A stretch of DNA of 64,000 nt from Pseudomonadota bacterium (GCA_027488375.1 JAIYBW010000003.1:248001-312000), one strand, 5' to 3'; counted from the first letter of the stretch, positions 53,259 to 62,955 are shown. Notes: generated by a model from the letters alone, not told the origin. Made by a program: numbers and translations.

Positions 53259-53381
53259 ATGAAAAAACTAAAAAAGTCTCGCCCAGCGAAGAAGGCTTCA
53301 AAAAACAAAAAAAGTGGAGTGAAGCTTAAGCGATTAGCGCGCAAAAAAAAGCTTCTTAAAGGTCACAAAAAAGGTAAGTAA
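53259..53381 (+). CDS. 40-residue Lys-rich small protein
   Basis: Frame ATG...TAA coding MKKLKKSRPAKKASKN and ending KGHKKGK; 21 of 40 residues are Lys or Arg. A near-perfect SD (GAGGAGG) lies before the ATG and an intrinsic terminator directly after the stop, marking a real short transcription unit. Resembles in style, but is not identical to, the 38-residue protein at 13098-13214. Likely nucleic-acid or ribosome bound. Confidence 0.72.
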   Translation: MKKLKKSRPAKKASKNKKSGVKLKRLARKKKLLKGHKKGK

Positions 53382-53391
53382 GCCATAGAAG

Positions 53392-53415
53392 GGCCCTCGA
53401 AAGAGGGCCTTTTTG
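53392..53415 (+). terminator. Intrinsic terminator after the 40-residue protein
   Basis: GGCCCTC (53392-53398) / GAAA tetraloop / GAGGGCC (53403-53409), then TTTTTG. Almost the same stem as the rpsD terminator. Confidence 0.9.
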
Positions 53416-53590
53416 TTTGTGCGCATTGTAAAGTTATTGAAAAGTCTTAGCAGCGTCAAAGTCATGACAATAAATAATACTAGATCTTGTGTTTTTGTTT
53501 TGACGGGTTGGTTAATTGACTGGTTAAATGATTTTATTAACTCTTAAAAAAGATTTTGAAAGAGATTTAATTCCTGCACACACACATAAA

Positions 53591-53615
53591 AGCCTCCGAA
53601 TGGAGGCTTTTTTTA
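53591..53615. terminator. Intrinsic terminator overlapping the end of a small minus-strand gene
   Basis: AGCCTCC (53591-53597) / GAAT / GGAGGCT (53602-53608), with TTTTTTT on the plus side and AAAA on the left, so it can work in both directions; the minus-strand gene stops at its edge. Confidence 0.75.
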
Positions 53616-53846
53616 TTCTTCACTATCTAGTTCTTCCAAGGCTTTTTTTTGTTCTTCTTTGAGTTTATGTCCTTGTTGGACTTTCTCCATAAGCATTTTT
53701 GCCTGTTCAGGTGTCATAGCAGGGATACTGCTGGCCGAAGGTGGTGAGACTTGTTCAGTTTTTGAGAAATTTTCTTCTTCATCATCTTCGGCCCAAGAAA
53801 CTTGCATGAAGATAATCAAAGCTATAAAAATTAATTTTTTCACCAA
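53613..53846 (-). CDS. Small exported acidic protein
   Basis: 77 residues with a signal peptide (FIALIIFMQVSWA-ED). The mature ~57 residues are Glu/Lys/Pro-rich: DDEEENF, a Ser/Pro linker and a helix (TPEQAKMLMEKVQQGHKLKEEQKKALEEL). No Cys, no family recognised. SD GAGGAG precedes the ATG; 12 nt separate it from the thioesterase gene upstream, so they are co-transcribed. Confidence 0.72.
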   Translation of the reverse strand: MVKKLIFIALIIFMQVSWAEDDEEENFSKTEQVSPPSASSIPAMTPEQAKMLMEKVQQGHKLKEEQKKALEELDSEE

Positions 53847-53858
53847 TTCTCCTCGTTT

Positions 53859-54344
53859 CTAATTTTTGTGAGAGAGCGTGTCTCTTACAGTTTTCTTCAT
53901 CGCGACTCTTTTCTTGGCATTTTCAAAGCGTCGTTTTTCATCTTCTGTTTGCGGATCTAGAGTTGGAACGACGACAGGTTTACCTAAATCGTCTAGGGCG
54001 ACAAACGTAAGATAGGCTTTCGTTGTAGTTCTTGATTCACCAGTATAGGGATTCTCAGACGTCACTTTGACTCCAACAATCATAGAAGTCTTCCCCACAT
54101 AATTCAGAGAAGCTTGAATAAGCACGTGATAGCCAACTTTTATGGGAGCAATGAAATCAATATCATCAATATGAGCAGTCACCACAGGACGCCCACAATG
54201 ACGAGCGGCGACCATGGCAGCCGCAATATCAATCCAACTCATCACAGTTCCACCGAATACAGTATTTTGAGGATTTGTGTGATGAGGCATGACCATTTCA
54301 CGCATTTCAACAGTAGATTCATTCGGAGTTTTAGACGATTTCAT
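53859..54344 (-). CDS. Acyl-CoA thioesterase (YciA-type hotdog)
   Basis: 161 residues, a single hotdog domain. The family motif is HTNPQNTVFGGTVMSWIDIAAAMVA with the catalytic Asp after the GG turn, followed by VTAHIDDIDFIAPIKVGY and LNYVGKTSMIVGVKV. Hydrolyses acyl-CoA. An SD (AAAGGA) lies at the end of the 1757-residue gene, 9 nt upstream, so it may be co-transcribed with it. Confidence 0.92.
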   Translation of the reverse strand: MKSSKTPNESTVEMREMVMPHHTNPQNTVFGGTVMSWIDIAAAMVAARHCGRPVVTAHIDDIDFIAPIKVGYHVLIQASLNYVGKTSMIVGVKVTSENPYTGESRTTTKAYLTFVALDDLGKPVVVPTLDPQTEDEKRRFENAKKRVAMKKTVRDTLSHKN

Positions 54345-54353
54345 TTATTTCCT

Positions 54354-57300
54354 TTAATCTTGGCAATAGAGATGGTGATTCCAGCGGAATCCGGCCATGA
54401 AAGCAGAGTAGCCCACTGGAATTGTAGCTCCTGCAGTCGATACTTTTCCTTCATCACGAGAAGAATCCACAATACCATAAATTTTATCTGCAAGATTTGT
54501 TTCATTTCCAACTGGCTCAAGAGGGAACTCACCAAAAGCTCCACCTTGGCGGACTTTTTTAGATTCACAGTAAGCTTTGCCTAAAGCTGCAATTTTTTGG
54601 TTCACAGTGGGAGTGAGTTTAGGTTCACCAGTAATATAATTAAAATCATTTTCTCCAAGTCCTCCACCTGGTTTGTCACTTCCAACTGCTTCATTTGAAA
54701 CGAAGCGATTAAAATAAACCATTAAGTCTGTCCCACCTGGGAGAGTGCAGGTATAGGTCGTGCTGCTGCCAGTTCCTGAAGAGACTCCATAACCTGAGCA
54801 ACATTTTGTCTGGTCCTTATTTGTTTTTCCGAGAGGTGTACAACATTTAAAATCATTTTCAGAGAAAATGGGCTCATGATCTAGGCCATAACGATTTGTG
54901 TAGTTTGCTGTATAACTTGCACCAGAATCAGGATCAACAAGAGTATGTTGAAAGGAAAAGTCAGGATTATCAAAATGATTTTTCTTCAAATCAGGAAATC
55001 CAAGTTTTTTAAACATTCCTGGGATCAAACGAGTAGAATTATCTGAGCAGTAGAGAGGCTCATAACTAATCTGAGGAATTCCAGATAATTCAAGCTTACC
55101 AAGGCGTTTCAAGTAATAAGTATTAGTTCCAGGTTCAGCTTTTGGAATGCCCGAGCCTACTCCTGCAACGGTCGCATTAATAAGCTTAATCCCCATTTTT
55201 TTTGTTGCGCTAGATGCAACACCAAAAGTTCCATCAATAGTAGGAACTACTTTGAGTATTCTATTTGCAGCATCAAAAGCATAACAACATTTGGCCCCAC
55301 TTGCCGTTGCCGTTGTACATTGGGTACCACCATCGGTCGTAGGGTAAGCAAGATAAGTTAAAAGTGACGATATTTTTACGCAAGCATCAACATCCGCATT
55401 TTCCTGGCCTGCGGCTGCATTGTACATGTGGACTCTTGCCGATCCTTGCCATTGACTAGATGGTCCATCAGCAAACGAGGCAATGTTATTATCCCAGGAC
55501 GGAGTAATAAAACTTGGTATTTTGATTGAGATATTTGCGCGACCACCATTGGCACCTATCTTAGCATTATCAATGATAATTGCCTGATCGCTATCGGCAG
55601 ATTTGGGGTAGTAATAATAATCGAGAGAGGAATCAAAATCAATTCCAGATGTCTTGTAATGCCCAACATCTGTTGGACCTGTAAGAGTTGTGTAACTGTC
55701 TGGTGATGGAAAAGTGTCATTTATACTGTCCAAAATTGTGTAGAGAGCACAACTCCCTTTGTTTCCAGCCGCATCTTTACAGTAACTACCAAGATCTTGA
55801 TTCACGAGATTGGTTACATTGCCGGCCGGATATAGGCTTGCAAAATCTTCTGGGTTAGTAAGAAGAGGAGTCCTTGAATTAATACAGGTGAAATTTTTAA
55901 CATCAATATACAGTCGATCTCTTTTCGTCCAATCGTTTGACCCATCAGAAAATTTTCTGATCCAGCCACCACCGCAACAAGATTCAGAGTTGGCTTCGCT
56001 AAGAGTTTTCCACTGGTAGGGAGTCATAACATTAGGCCATGGGGCCGAAGTAAGATTTGAACCCGTTTTATCTTGGAAAGCACTCAGACCTGGACGATTT
56101 GTCGTTCCTAAATTTTCAACAGTTGCTAGTCTTGAATAACGGTAAGGATCACTTGGACTCATCCCAGGAGCGAGTGTCGTTTTGAGACCAAAAGAGAGTC
56201 GATCGTACGTGTCATCATTAAGTGATGCATTGAGGTTTGAAGCACTGTTTGGATTTACAGTCGTTGGAACATAACTTGTGTGAGTTGATAAATCACTTCC
56301 AACTTCTCGACAACACACATTCTTATTCATCTGGAAATTTTTATAGTTCAGAGTATCTTGAAGTGAAGGTTTTGAGTCGGCCTGGCCGCAAACGAGGTAC
56401 TCCGTATAATATTTTTTCTCAGCTTCATTACCAAAATAGTTGGTACTGTAATTATCAGCCTGGGCCGCATGCATTTTATTTGGCCCACAATCAAGATCTG
56501 TGTGGCAAACTTGACCAGCTCTTCTCATACACGCATCTCTTGCAAAACTTGGCTCTACAACCGTTTGACTTGCAAGAGGTTTAGATTCAATCGCCTTAAA
56601 AGGGGAACTGGCAAGAAGGTTATCTGCACTCGTATTTAAGTTCGTCCCATTAAAAAGTGTATCTAAACCGCAGGAATTTTGATTTCTGGCCCTGAGATGA
56701 TAATTGTTTAAATCAAAACCAGAACTTAAAAACTCATAGTTTCCATCAGCTCCAATCACTGGGCATGATGAATATCTGTAGGAAGTGAATAGACCAGAGT
56801 TACAACTACTGATTTGGCTGATGAAGTCTGTTCTACCTAAAGTATCTGGAGCTTTATGCTGCTCAAAAGGATTTAATAGAGTGGTTTGATTACTAGTCGT
56901 TGGTAGGCTTTTCCCTGGTAGACAAATCCCACTTGTCGCATTTGCTGATGACTCATATTGCAAAATATTGTCTTGAATATTTTGACGAACATCACTTGGG
57001 AGAGTTGTTGTCTGGGTGCTGGCAACATAACTTAAAGGACGACCCAATATATTTGCATCTTTACCGAAGAGATGATTTTTTGTGACAGGAATTTCTTCTA
57101 GGGTTGCTCCATATCTTGCTATCTTTGAGTTAAATACGGCGCTACTTGTTGTTAGATTGGCGCAGTAGAAATTTGGTGCGCATGAAAGTGTTTTTCTTTT
57201 ATTTAAGTCAGTAATCGTCCCAGGTGTTTGGACACAAAGTGAGCCGGCCCCACGATATACACATCTTTTAGTTGAAGATGAGGGAAAGCGTTTTTGGAGT

Positions 57301-59627
57301 AGGACTTGATCGATAGTTAAAGCTGTTGATTCGCCGGCTTTTTCTTTGGCATTTACATCAAAGACTGGCCACTGAGTTTTAATGTCCTGAACATTGGCAC
57401 ACATGTATTCCCAGCCAAGTCTTGTCACACAGTCTGTATCAGTTGAGCAAAGATGATTGGCCTGACAATTACCCGCTTCATTTTGGTAAGGGTGAGAATT
57501 ATGATATTGAGGATCATAGTCCACTTGAGCTGCGAGGGTGATTCCATCATAAGCTTGAACATTGACCACGTGAAGAGTGGGTGTCGCTAAATCGGCAAAT
57601 GGTGCATTGATTGCTAGGTATAATTTTTTTGATGTCGACTTTACGATTCGTCCTTTACCAATCGCAAACCAAGTCACCCCGTCAAAAGACCCTATTAAAG
57701 CACCTTTATTAAAACCAAACCAATCTCTTTGATATCCGTTAGAGAACAAAGCAGCTTGAGTTTTTAATCTTTTGAGACGCTGTGATTGAGTTGTGGTCCC
57801 AGCCTTATGTGAGAAAGGAATCATCGTTGGAGGAATCCAACAAGCTCGCCCAAAGATGGTATCTTCATAATTTCCACCAGTGGCATTATTGTCATAACCA
57901 TCTCTTGATGTCGAATGTCCAACGGCTTGCAATCCCGTTCCATAACCGCTTGAAGGAAAGGCACTCAAAGATGTGAACCAAGAGTCTTTAGCGCAAGTTG
58001 GGCAAGGAGTATAGAAACCAGAGGTTGTTGCAATTTGATAGACTTGATCTAATTCAACTTCAACCGCTTTGGCCGGAAGGGCCTTATCAAGAGTCACAGT
58101 CATTTGACCAAGGATGGCGTTCATTCCAAAATGTTCTTGGGAGGGAAGAATATTTCCTTCATCTTGATACTCAAAGATATCACCTTCTTGAGCATCTCCA
58201 CCTGCACAGTTAGCTCCAGAACCAAATTCTTCTCCGCATGACCTAAAATAACGGTGAGGTGCGCTTCTTGAATTCACAGAGATTGTTTGCTGTGTCGGAA
58301 TTGGTGGCGATGTTGAATCAGGAGTATAGCAATCAATTCGGTTTGGTAGACCAGAGTTTTCAAAATAATTGACTGAATACTCATAAGCCGGGCAATAGGC
58401 AATCATGTCGGCCAGAGTTGATTTTGTACATCCACAATTTTTATAAAGTCGTTCTGTGACTTTTAAAAAGTTCATCTCTGAATTCTGAGAAAGGCTATTC
58501 TGATTATTTCGACACTCAATATCCAGAGGATAAAGTGTAGAAGACTGACCTGGGATATCAGTGATGTCTAAGTCATCTGAAAAGAAATCGATACCGGAAG
58601 TTAGAGCAGTCATTACATCTTGATGAAATGTAAGTCCCGTTTTATTTTTCTTCATATGCTCAACACAGTAGTAATCTTTCTTGAGTTGAGTTAAGCCCTG
58701 ATCATAACTTCCGCTACTGCCACCAGTCGTTGAACTACCCGGGTTTGCACCGCAGATATAGTAAAGATGTGGATAATTGAGGTAGGCAAGAGGATTAGAT
58801 ATTCTCTCTTGCTCTGCTGACAAGATCTCGCTGCTGTATTGGGATTGAGCAGATGGTCTAATTGACCCATCTTTAATACATTGATTTTCGAGACAACAAT
58901 CAAATCCACGAGCAGCACATTGAGACTGCGTACAGTTTCCGGCCGGAAGGGAAGTATTATTATTAGGATCAATTAATAGTGATAGAGTTGAAATATTTAC
59001 TTCTGACAATTTGAGTTGTTGAAGCTCATTTCCTGATATTGAAGATTGCTTTTTAAAGACCATTAATTTTGTAGAACTAAGATTACTTGTGCAATTAGGA
59101 CACAAAAAATTCGGATTAAATTTGGGACTTGAAACAGTCGTATCTAGTGAGAGTTCACCATTAGCATCTAGCACTTTTAGTGGGATAACAGGTGAGGAGA
59201 CGCAGACAGATTGTGAGTTCGCAAGATCGTTAAAATCCACTCTGAAAATACGGATGGTTCTTTTAGCTGAAAAATCATAATAAGAAATGGGCACGATTCT
59301 TGAACGAAGTTCTTGAGGAACACCCGATATTGAAAAGCGACTGACGAGACAATAATCCTGAGAAAAATTTGAGCTCGTACTGAGAAAAGTCTCAATTGCT
59401 TTTCCTGTGACATAGGAGTTATTTAGATTAGAAGCATTGATTGAAATAGTTTTTGCAGTCGTGCCCAGATAGTTCCATAAAGTTTCTGTTTCAGGAATTC
59501 CAGATGAGCTTGTCTGTGAATTAGGATCTGTCGAAGATGAATCAGATGATAATTGGCCCTTACCTACCTGAGCTTCAGGCAAACAAGCGACGAGCAAGAA
59601 TAGGAGCAGTAAGTACTTAACATCCAT
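54354..59627 (-). CDS. Giant Cys-rich surface lipoprotein with possible lectin-like segment
   Basis: 1757 residues. Signal peptide with lipobox LLVAC (mature Cys15), then a Ser/Thr/Asp-rich linker. About 57 Cys by eye, including six vicinal CC pairs (e.g. FDCCLENQC, NVCCREV, ESCCGGGW, FKCCTPLG, TKCCSGYG) and C-x5-C pairs (CSTDTDC, CHTDLDC). This suggests repeated disulfide modules. Around residues 630-690 the run GFNKGALIGSFDG ... KKLYLAIN resembles PA-IL/LecA-type galactose-binding domains (GALIG, then L-x-L-x-I-N); pattern match only. No protease or glycosidase motif. Its size, anchoring and Cys content suggest a cell-surface adhesin or shell protein. Confidence 0.82.
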   Translation of the reverse strand: MDVKYLLLLFLLVACLPEAQVGKGQLSSDSSSTDPNSQTSSSGIPETETLWNYLGTTAKTISINASNLNNSYVTGKAIETFLSTSSNFSQDYCLVSRFSISGVPQELRSRIVPISYYDFSAKRTIRIFRVDFNDLANSQSVCVSSPVIPLKVLDANGELSLDTTVSSPKFNPNFLCPNCTSNLSSTKLMVFKKQSSISGNELQQLKLSEVNISTLSLLIDPNNNTSLPAGNCTQSQCAARGFDCCLENQCIKDGSIRPSAQSQYSSEILSAEQERISNPLAYLNYPHLYYICGANPGSSTTGGSSGSYDQGLTQLKKDYYCVEHMKKNKTGLTFHQDVMTALTSGIDFFSDDLDITDIPGQSSTLYPLDIECRNNQNSLSQNSEMNFLKVTERLYKNCGCTKSTLADMIAYCPAYEYSVNYFENSGLPNRIDCYTPDSTSPPIPTQQTISVNSRSAPHRYFRSCGEEFGSGANCAGGDAQEGDIFEYQDEGNILPSQEHFGMNAILGQMTVTLDKALPAKAVEVELDQVYQIATTSGFYTPCPTCAKDSWFTSLSAFPSSGYGTGLQAVGHSTSRDGYDNNATGGNYEDTIFGRACWIPPTMIPFSHKAGTTTQSQRLKRLKTQAALFSNGYQRDWFGFNKGALIGSFDGVTWFAIGKGRIVKSTSKKLYLAINAPFADLATPTLHVVNVQAYDGITLAAQVDYDPQYHNSHPYQNEAGNCQANHLCSTDTDCVTRLGWEYMCANVQDIKTQWPVFDVNAKEKAGESTALTIDQVLLQKRFPSSSTKRCVYRGAGSLCVQTPGTITDLNKRKTLSCAPNFYCANLTTSSAVFNSKIARYGATLEEIPVTKNHLFGKDANILGRPLSYVASTQTTTLPSDVRQNIQDNILQYESSANATSGICLPGKSLPTTSNQTTLLNPFEQHKAPDTLGRTDFISQISSCNSGLFTSYRYSSCPVIGADGNYEFLSSGFDLNNYHLRARNQNSCGLDTLFNGTNLNTSADNLLASSPFKAIESKPLASQTVVEPSFARDACMRRAGQVCHTDLDCGPNKMHAAQADNYSTNYFGNEAEKKYYTEYLVCGQADSKPSLQDTLNYKNFQMNKNVCCREVGSDLSTHTSYVPTTVNPNSASNLNASLNDDTYDRLSFGLKTTLAPGMSPSDPYRYSRLATVENLGTTNRPGLSAFQDKTGSNLTSAPWPNVMTPYQWKTLSEANSESCCGGGWIRKFSDGSNDWTKRDRLYIDVKNFTCINSRTPLLTNPEDFASLYPAGNVTNLVNQDLGSYCKDAAGNKGSCALYTILDSINDTFPSPDSYTTLTGPTDVGHYKTSGIDFDSSLDYYYYPKSADSDQAIIIDNAKIGANGGRANISIKIPSFITPSWDNNIASFADGPSSQWQGSARVHMYNAAAGQENADVDACVKISSLLTYLAYPTTDGGTQCTTATASGAKCCYAFDAANRILKVVPTIDGTFGVASSATKKMGIKLINATVAGVGSGIPKAEPGTNTYYLKRLGKLELSGIPQISYEPLYCSDNSTRLIPGMFKKLGFPDLKKNHFDNPDFSFQHTLVDPDSGASYTANYTNRYGLDHEPIFSENDFKCCTPLGKTNKDQTKCCSGYGVSSGTGSSTTYTCTLPGGTDLMVYFNRFVSNEAVGSDKPGGGLGENDFNYITGEPKLTPTVNQKIAALGKAYCESKKVRQGGAFGEFPLEPVGNETNLADKIYGIVDSSRDEGKVSTAGATIPVGYSAFMAGFRWNHHLYCQD

Positions 59628-59803
59628 GTGTACAAAATCCCTCTTTCATTTTTCGGATTTTCATGAGGTTATCTTAATTCTAGCTTACCCCGAGGAAATT
59701 TTTTCCGTAGATTTTCAGAAACATCTTAAAGTATTGAAATAATGAGAATCTTGAGATCCCAAGGACTCATGATCCAAAAGAAACTGACAAAAATATCCGC
59801 CAA

Positions 59804-61768
59804 TTATTGTCCAGTAGGGTAATTGAAATAGCTAGAAGTGCTGAAGGTATAGGGTCTTGCTCCGCCGCCAGGTCCAGATGGTGAGTAAGCCGTGAGACCA
59901 GGGTGACTTCTATAGGCACCATAACCCGTCATTAAAGCTGGCTCCATTAATTGCGTAACAATATGTTTCGCAGGAGGTAGTGGAGCGACCATTGGGTAAT
60001 GTGATGTATATGGCCTAATAGGCTGCGGTGGAGGAGTAAATGCTGTCGCTACTGAGCCTAGAAGAGTTTTAGTGAAATTACTGATATCTTCTCCCGCACG
60101 GTTCCGAGTAACCGGATCAACAGAAGCTTGGAAAAAATCTTGATTTACGCTTTTTTCTTTTTCTATTTCCTCATCATCGAGTGCACAAATCTCATCTTTA
60201 AAAGGAATTGTTTCTTTGGTTTCTTCACATATTTTCTCTATATCTGTTTGAGATTTAGGATTTTGCAGAACAAAGATAATGTTATTTGTTTCACTACTAA
60301 GAGCGACAGCTTCTTTGGAAATATTTCCAATATCGGCTGAGCAATTAGAAATGGATGAGTCCGTGGCATTTCCACACTTATTACTATAGATTTTTTCCAA
60401 AAGAAAGTTTCTTAGGCTTATGCGATCAGTTGATTCTTGAAGAATTTTAGTTTTAAGAGCATTCAAGTAGTTGGATTTTTCTAAAAGGTCTGCCATCTTT
60501 AGCGAAAGCATATCATGACATTCTTCAGGATATTTTAGATCAGAATCGGGCACACATTTAGCAGAAAAGCCTTCTAGCTTTTTTATATGGTCATGCCCAA
60601 TAGCGAGTTCATTATTAAGATGATTTATTATTTCTTTTTCAAGCGGTTTAACCTGATCACTTTTGGCAATACTTTCAAGGCATTCATCTATTGGCCCCTC
60701 AAGAGATCTTGCCTTGAGACAAACTTCTGAAGATGTTTCTGGTAGTTTAGGGAATTGACTAAAAATAAGAGACATCTTGCTCTTCATTTCCCATATTTGT
60801 CTGTTTTTTAAATCAGTCAGGAAAGTTTGAAAGCGCTGGGGAATATTTTGAATAGTAACTAATGATTTTGATGTTTCAATTTTTTCAATAGATGATTTAA
60901 TTTCTTTTAAAAAAGAATAATCAGCTGGTGATTTCAACTTAGGAAGTGCTTGGATTTTGTTGAGATCTTCCTCAGTTAATATCTTACCGTCATCTGGTTG
61001 TTTGAGTTCACTTAGGAGTTGAGTATAGGTGTATTTTTTCTCGTCTTTTTCAATATCCAAAGCCTTAGAAAGGTCTTTAATTTGAGATTTGCTAAATTTC
61101 CTTTCAGTCTGTTTCCCGATGGCGGTAAAATCATTAATCTCTTTATAAACTTCATGAGTTAATTTGAAGCCTGGACTACAAACATGATCGCCCGTGAGTT
61201 TATTTTCTTTATTGAAATCTTGGCAATGCTTTTTCAAAAGTTCAACAAACGAATCAAAATCTTTCCAGCCAGTTTTATCTGAAGCAAGTTTAGAGAGAAT
61301 ATTTTCAGATTTGTTATTGTTGGTGGCCAGAAAGAGTTCTAAGTTTTTTGCGACTTTTAGATTTTTGAAGAGATCAGTGGTCGCTTCCGTAGCAATGTTC
61401 TTATTTGGAAACTTTTTTAATGTTTCAAGTCCTTCGTTTATTTCATTCTTTAGGTTGGTAATCCCATTGAAGAGAGCAATTTCATTTTCAATTGTTTTTA
61501 ACTGCATCTCAATTGCGGAGTAATCTTTACAGCGATAATCAAAGCCAATCTCTTTATCTTTATTTATTTCTGGAAAACCAATTGATTTTTCATCCAAGCT
61601 TAGATCGGCCGGCTTAATCTCAGAACACTTGTCCCCAATTCTTTTTTCTTGAATTTGCTTTTCAAGTGTTTCGGCCATCATTCTCATCCTGCCACAATCG
61701 GGAGCAGCAGCAAGTGATGTGCTTAAAATAAGGGGTATTGTTCTTAAAAGTCTCCGCATACTTTTCAA
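59804..61768 (-). CDS. Large exported helical protein with Pro/Gly/Tyr-rich tail
   Basis: 654 residues with a signal peptide (TIPLILSTSLAA-AP). Mostly Lys/Glu-rich helix to about 560, with Cys pairs including Cys182 and Cys197 (KKHC...VCSPGF). The last ~80 residues are Pro/Gly/Tyr/Ser-rich and probably disordered (PPPQPIRPYTSHYP, GYGAYRSHPG, SPSGPGGGARPY). The Cys182-197 region resembles that around Cys302-318 of the 803-residue protein at 8479-10890. It lies 176 bp upstream of the giant lipoprotein on the same strand and 57 bp after dus. Function unknown. Confidence 0.78.
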   Translation of the reverse strand: MKSMRRLLRTIPLILSTSLAAAPDCGRMRMMAETLEKQIQEKRIGDKCSEIKPADLSLDEKSIGFPEINKDKEIGFDYRCKDYSAIEMQLKTIENEIALFNGITNLKNEINEGLETLKKFPNKNIATEATTDLFKNLKVAKNLELFLATNNNKSENILSKLASDKTGWKDFDSFVELLKKHCQDFNKENKLTGDHVCSPGFKLTHEVYKEINDFTAIGKQTERKFSKSQIKDLSKALDIEKDEKKYTYTQLLSELKQPDDGKILTEEDLNKIQALPKLKSPADYSFLKEIKSSIEKIETSKSLVTIQNIPQRFQTFLTDLKNRQIWEMKSKMSLIFSQFPKLPETSSEVCLKARSLEGPIDECLESIAKSDQVKPLEKEIINHLNNELAIGHDHIKKLEGFSAKCVPDSDLKYPEECHDMLSLKMADLLEKSNYLNALKTKILQESTDRISLRNFLLEKIYSNKCGNATDSSISNCSADIGNISKEAVALSSETNNIIFVLQNPKSQTDIEKICEETKETIPFKDEICALDDEEIEKEKSVNQDFFQASVDPVTRNRAGEDISNFTKTLLGSVATAFTPPPQPIRPYTSHYPMVAPLPPAKHIVTQLMEPALMTGYGAYRSHPGLTAYSPSGPGGGARPYTFSTSSYFNYPTGQ

Positions 61769-61825
61769 GTATCGGTAAACATGACTTAAATATTTAGAAC
61801 TTTATTAAATGACTCAGATCCTAGG

Positions 61826-62920
61826 TTAACCATGGCCGGAACTCATGAAAACTTCATCATAATTGATAAATTTTTGAGAGTCCCCTAAGGACTTAAAGTA
61901 GTCCTCCGTGATTTTCATGGTGTCGCTTAAGACTTGGCAGGTAAAGATTTGGGATCTAAAAGCGGCTGCATGAGGGAAACCAGCAGCAAACCAAACAATG
62001 AGTTTTCTAAGTTGAACCAAAGATGTTCTTTCTTCTGGGAAGGTCTCAGTCACATAGAAATATAGTCTTTGTATGACTTCCCAATAGTCATTTCCAGTAA
62101 AAATAGATCTCTTTTGATTGGCATAGCTTGGGTCCAGAGATTCAATAAAAATAAAAGGATTTCTGAGTGCCCCACGAGCAATCATCAGAGCATCACATTG
62201 AGTATTTTGAAGTCTCTCAGAAACTCCGTAAGGATGATGAAGGTCCCCATTTCCAATGAGTGGGAGCTTTTTTATTTCATTAAGGTTCTCGATAAAATTC
62301 CAATCGGCGAGACCCGTATATTGCTGAGTTCTTGTGCGCCCATGTATAGCAACCCATTCGATACCGCTTTCTTTGGCAATTTTGATAATTTCACCCGCAT
62401 TTAAAGTACTGGCATCCCAACCGGTTCTAATCTTGATTGAGAGAGGGATTTTAATTTGAGATCTTACTTTTTCAAAAAGTGGTGCGAGATTTTTAATCTC
62501 TTTCATGAGTGCAGAACCACCGCCTTTAGAAACAACTTTATTGACTGGGCATCCCATATTGATATCTAGAAATTTTGGTCCATAAGTTTCTGCTACCACT
62601 GCGGCCCGGGCCATCGCTTCAGCATCTTCACCAAAAAGTTGAATACCGACATTCTTCTCTAAGGGGTCAATTTTAAGCATTTCGAGGGTTCGCTGATTTC
62701 CATAATTGATACCGTGGCAAGAGATAAGCTCTGATACGGTTCCACCGGCACCAAGATCTTCCATTAAAAGTCTATAGGGAAGGTTACAGATTCCGGCCAT
62801 GGGGGCCAGTAATAGGCGGGAAGAGAAATCGATTGAACCCAACTGAATGGGCTTTTTGAAAGCTTGGAATTTCTCTAACTTGGCCTGCAGTGCCTGCCCA
62901 AATGCTTGAGGTTCTTTCAT
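61826..62920 (-). CDS. tRNA-dihydrouridine synthase (Dus family)
   Basis: 364 residues, FMN-dependent TIM barrel that reduces uridine in tRNA. LLLAPMAGICNLPYRLL, VGIQLFGED, LDINMGCPVNKV with catalytic Cys124, SIKIRTGW, IHGRTRTQQYTG and IGNGDLHHP are all present. The first ~22 residues are an extra extension compared with DusB. No SD is seen before the ATG; see the promoter entry. The Dus subtype (site in tRNA) is not assigned; closest in feel to DusB. Confidence 0.92.
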   Translation of the reverse strand: MKEPQAFGQALQAKLEKFQAFKKPIQLGSIDFSSRLLLAPMAGICNLPYRLLMEDLGAGGTVSELISCHGINYGNQRTLEMLKIDPLEKNVGIQLFGEDAEAMARAAVVAETYGPKFLDINMGCPVNKVVSKGGGSALMKEIKNLAPLFEKVRSQIKIPLSIKIRTGWDASTLNAGEIIKIAKESGIEWVAIHGRTRTQQYTGLADWNFIENLNEIKKLPLIGNGDLHHPYGVSERLQNTQCDALMIARGALRNPFIFIESLDPSYANQKRSIFTGNDYWEVIQRLYFYVTETFPEERTSLVQLRKLIVWFAAGFPHAAAFRSQIFTCQVLSDTMKITEDYFKSLGDSQKFINYDEVFMSSGHG

Positions 62921-62927
62921 GCTACGT

Positions 62928-62955
62928 ATTTAAACGAACAATATTGATCTTGCAA
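62928..62955 (-). promoter_or_regulatory. Candidate promoter with start at or near the dus ATG
   Basis: On the minus strand, TTGCAA (62955-62950), 16-nt spacer, TTAAAT (62933-62928), then 7 nt to the ATG at 62920. This would give a leaderless or nearly leaderless mRNA, in line with the missing SD. Confidence 0.35.

Noticed and set aside
53382-53590. Search of the gap between the 40-residue gene and the next terminator for an RNA gene
   Set aside because: Only the terminator at 53392-53415 is recognisable; no conserved RNA structure seen.
56237-56584. Plus-strand frames within 55.8-58.2 kb
   Set aside because: All lie antisense to the 1757-residue lipoprotein gene, lack SDs and encode His/Leu-rich nonsense typical of antisense frames.
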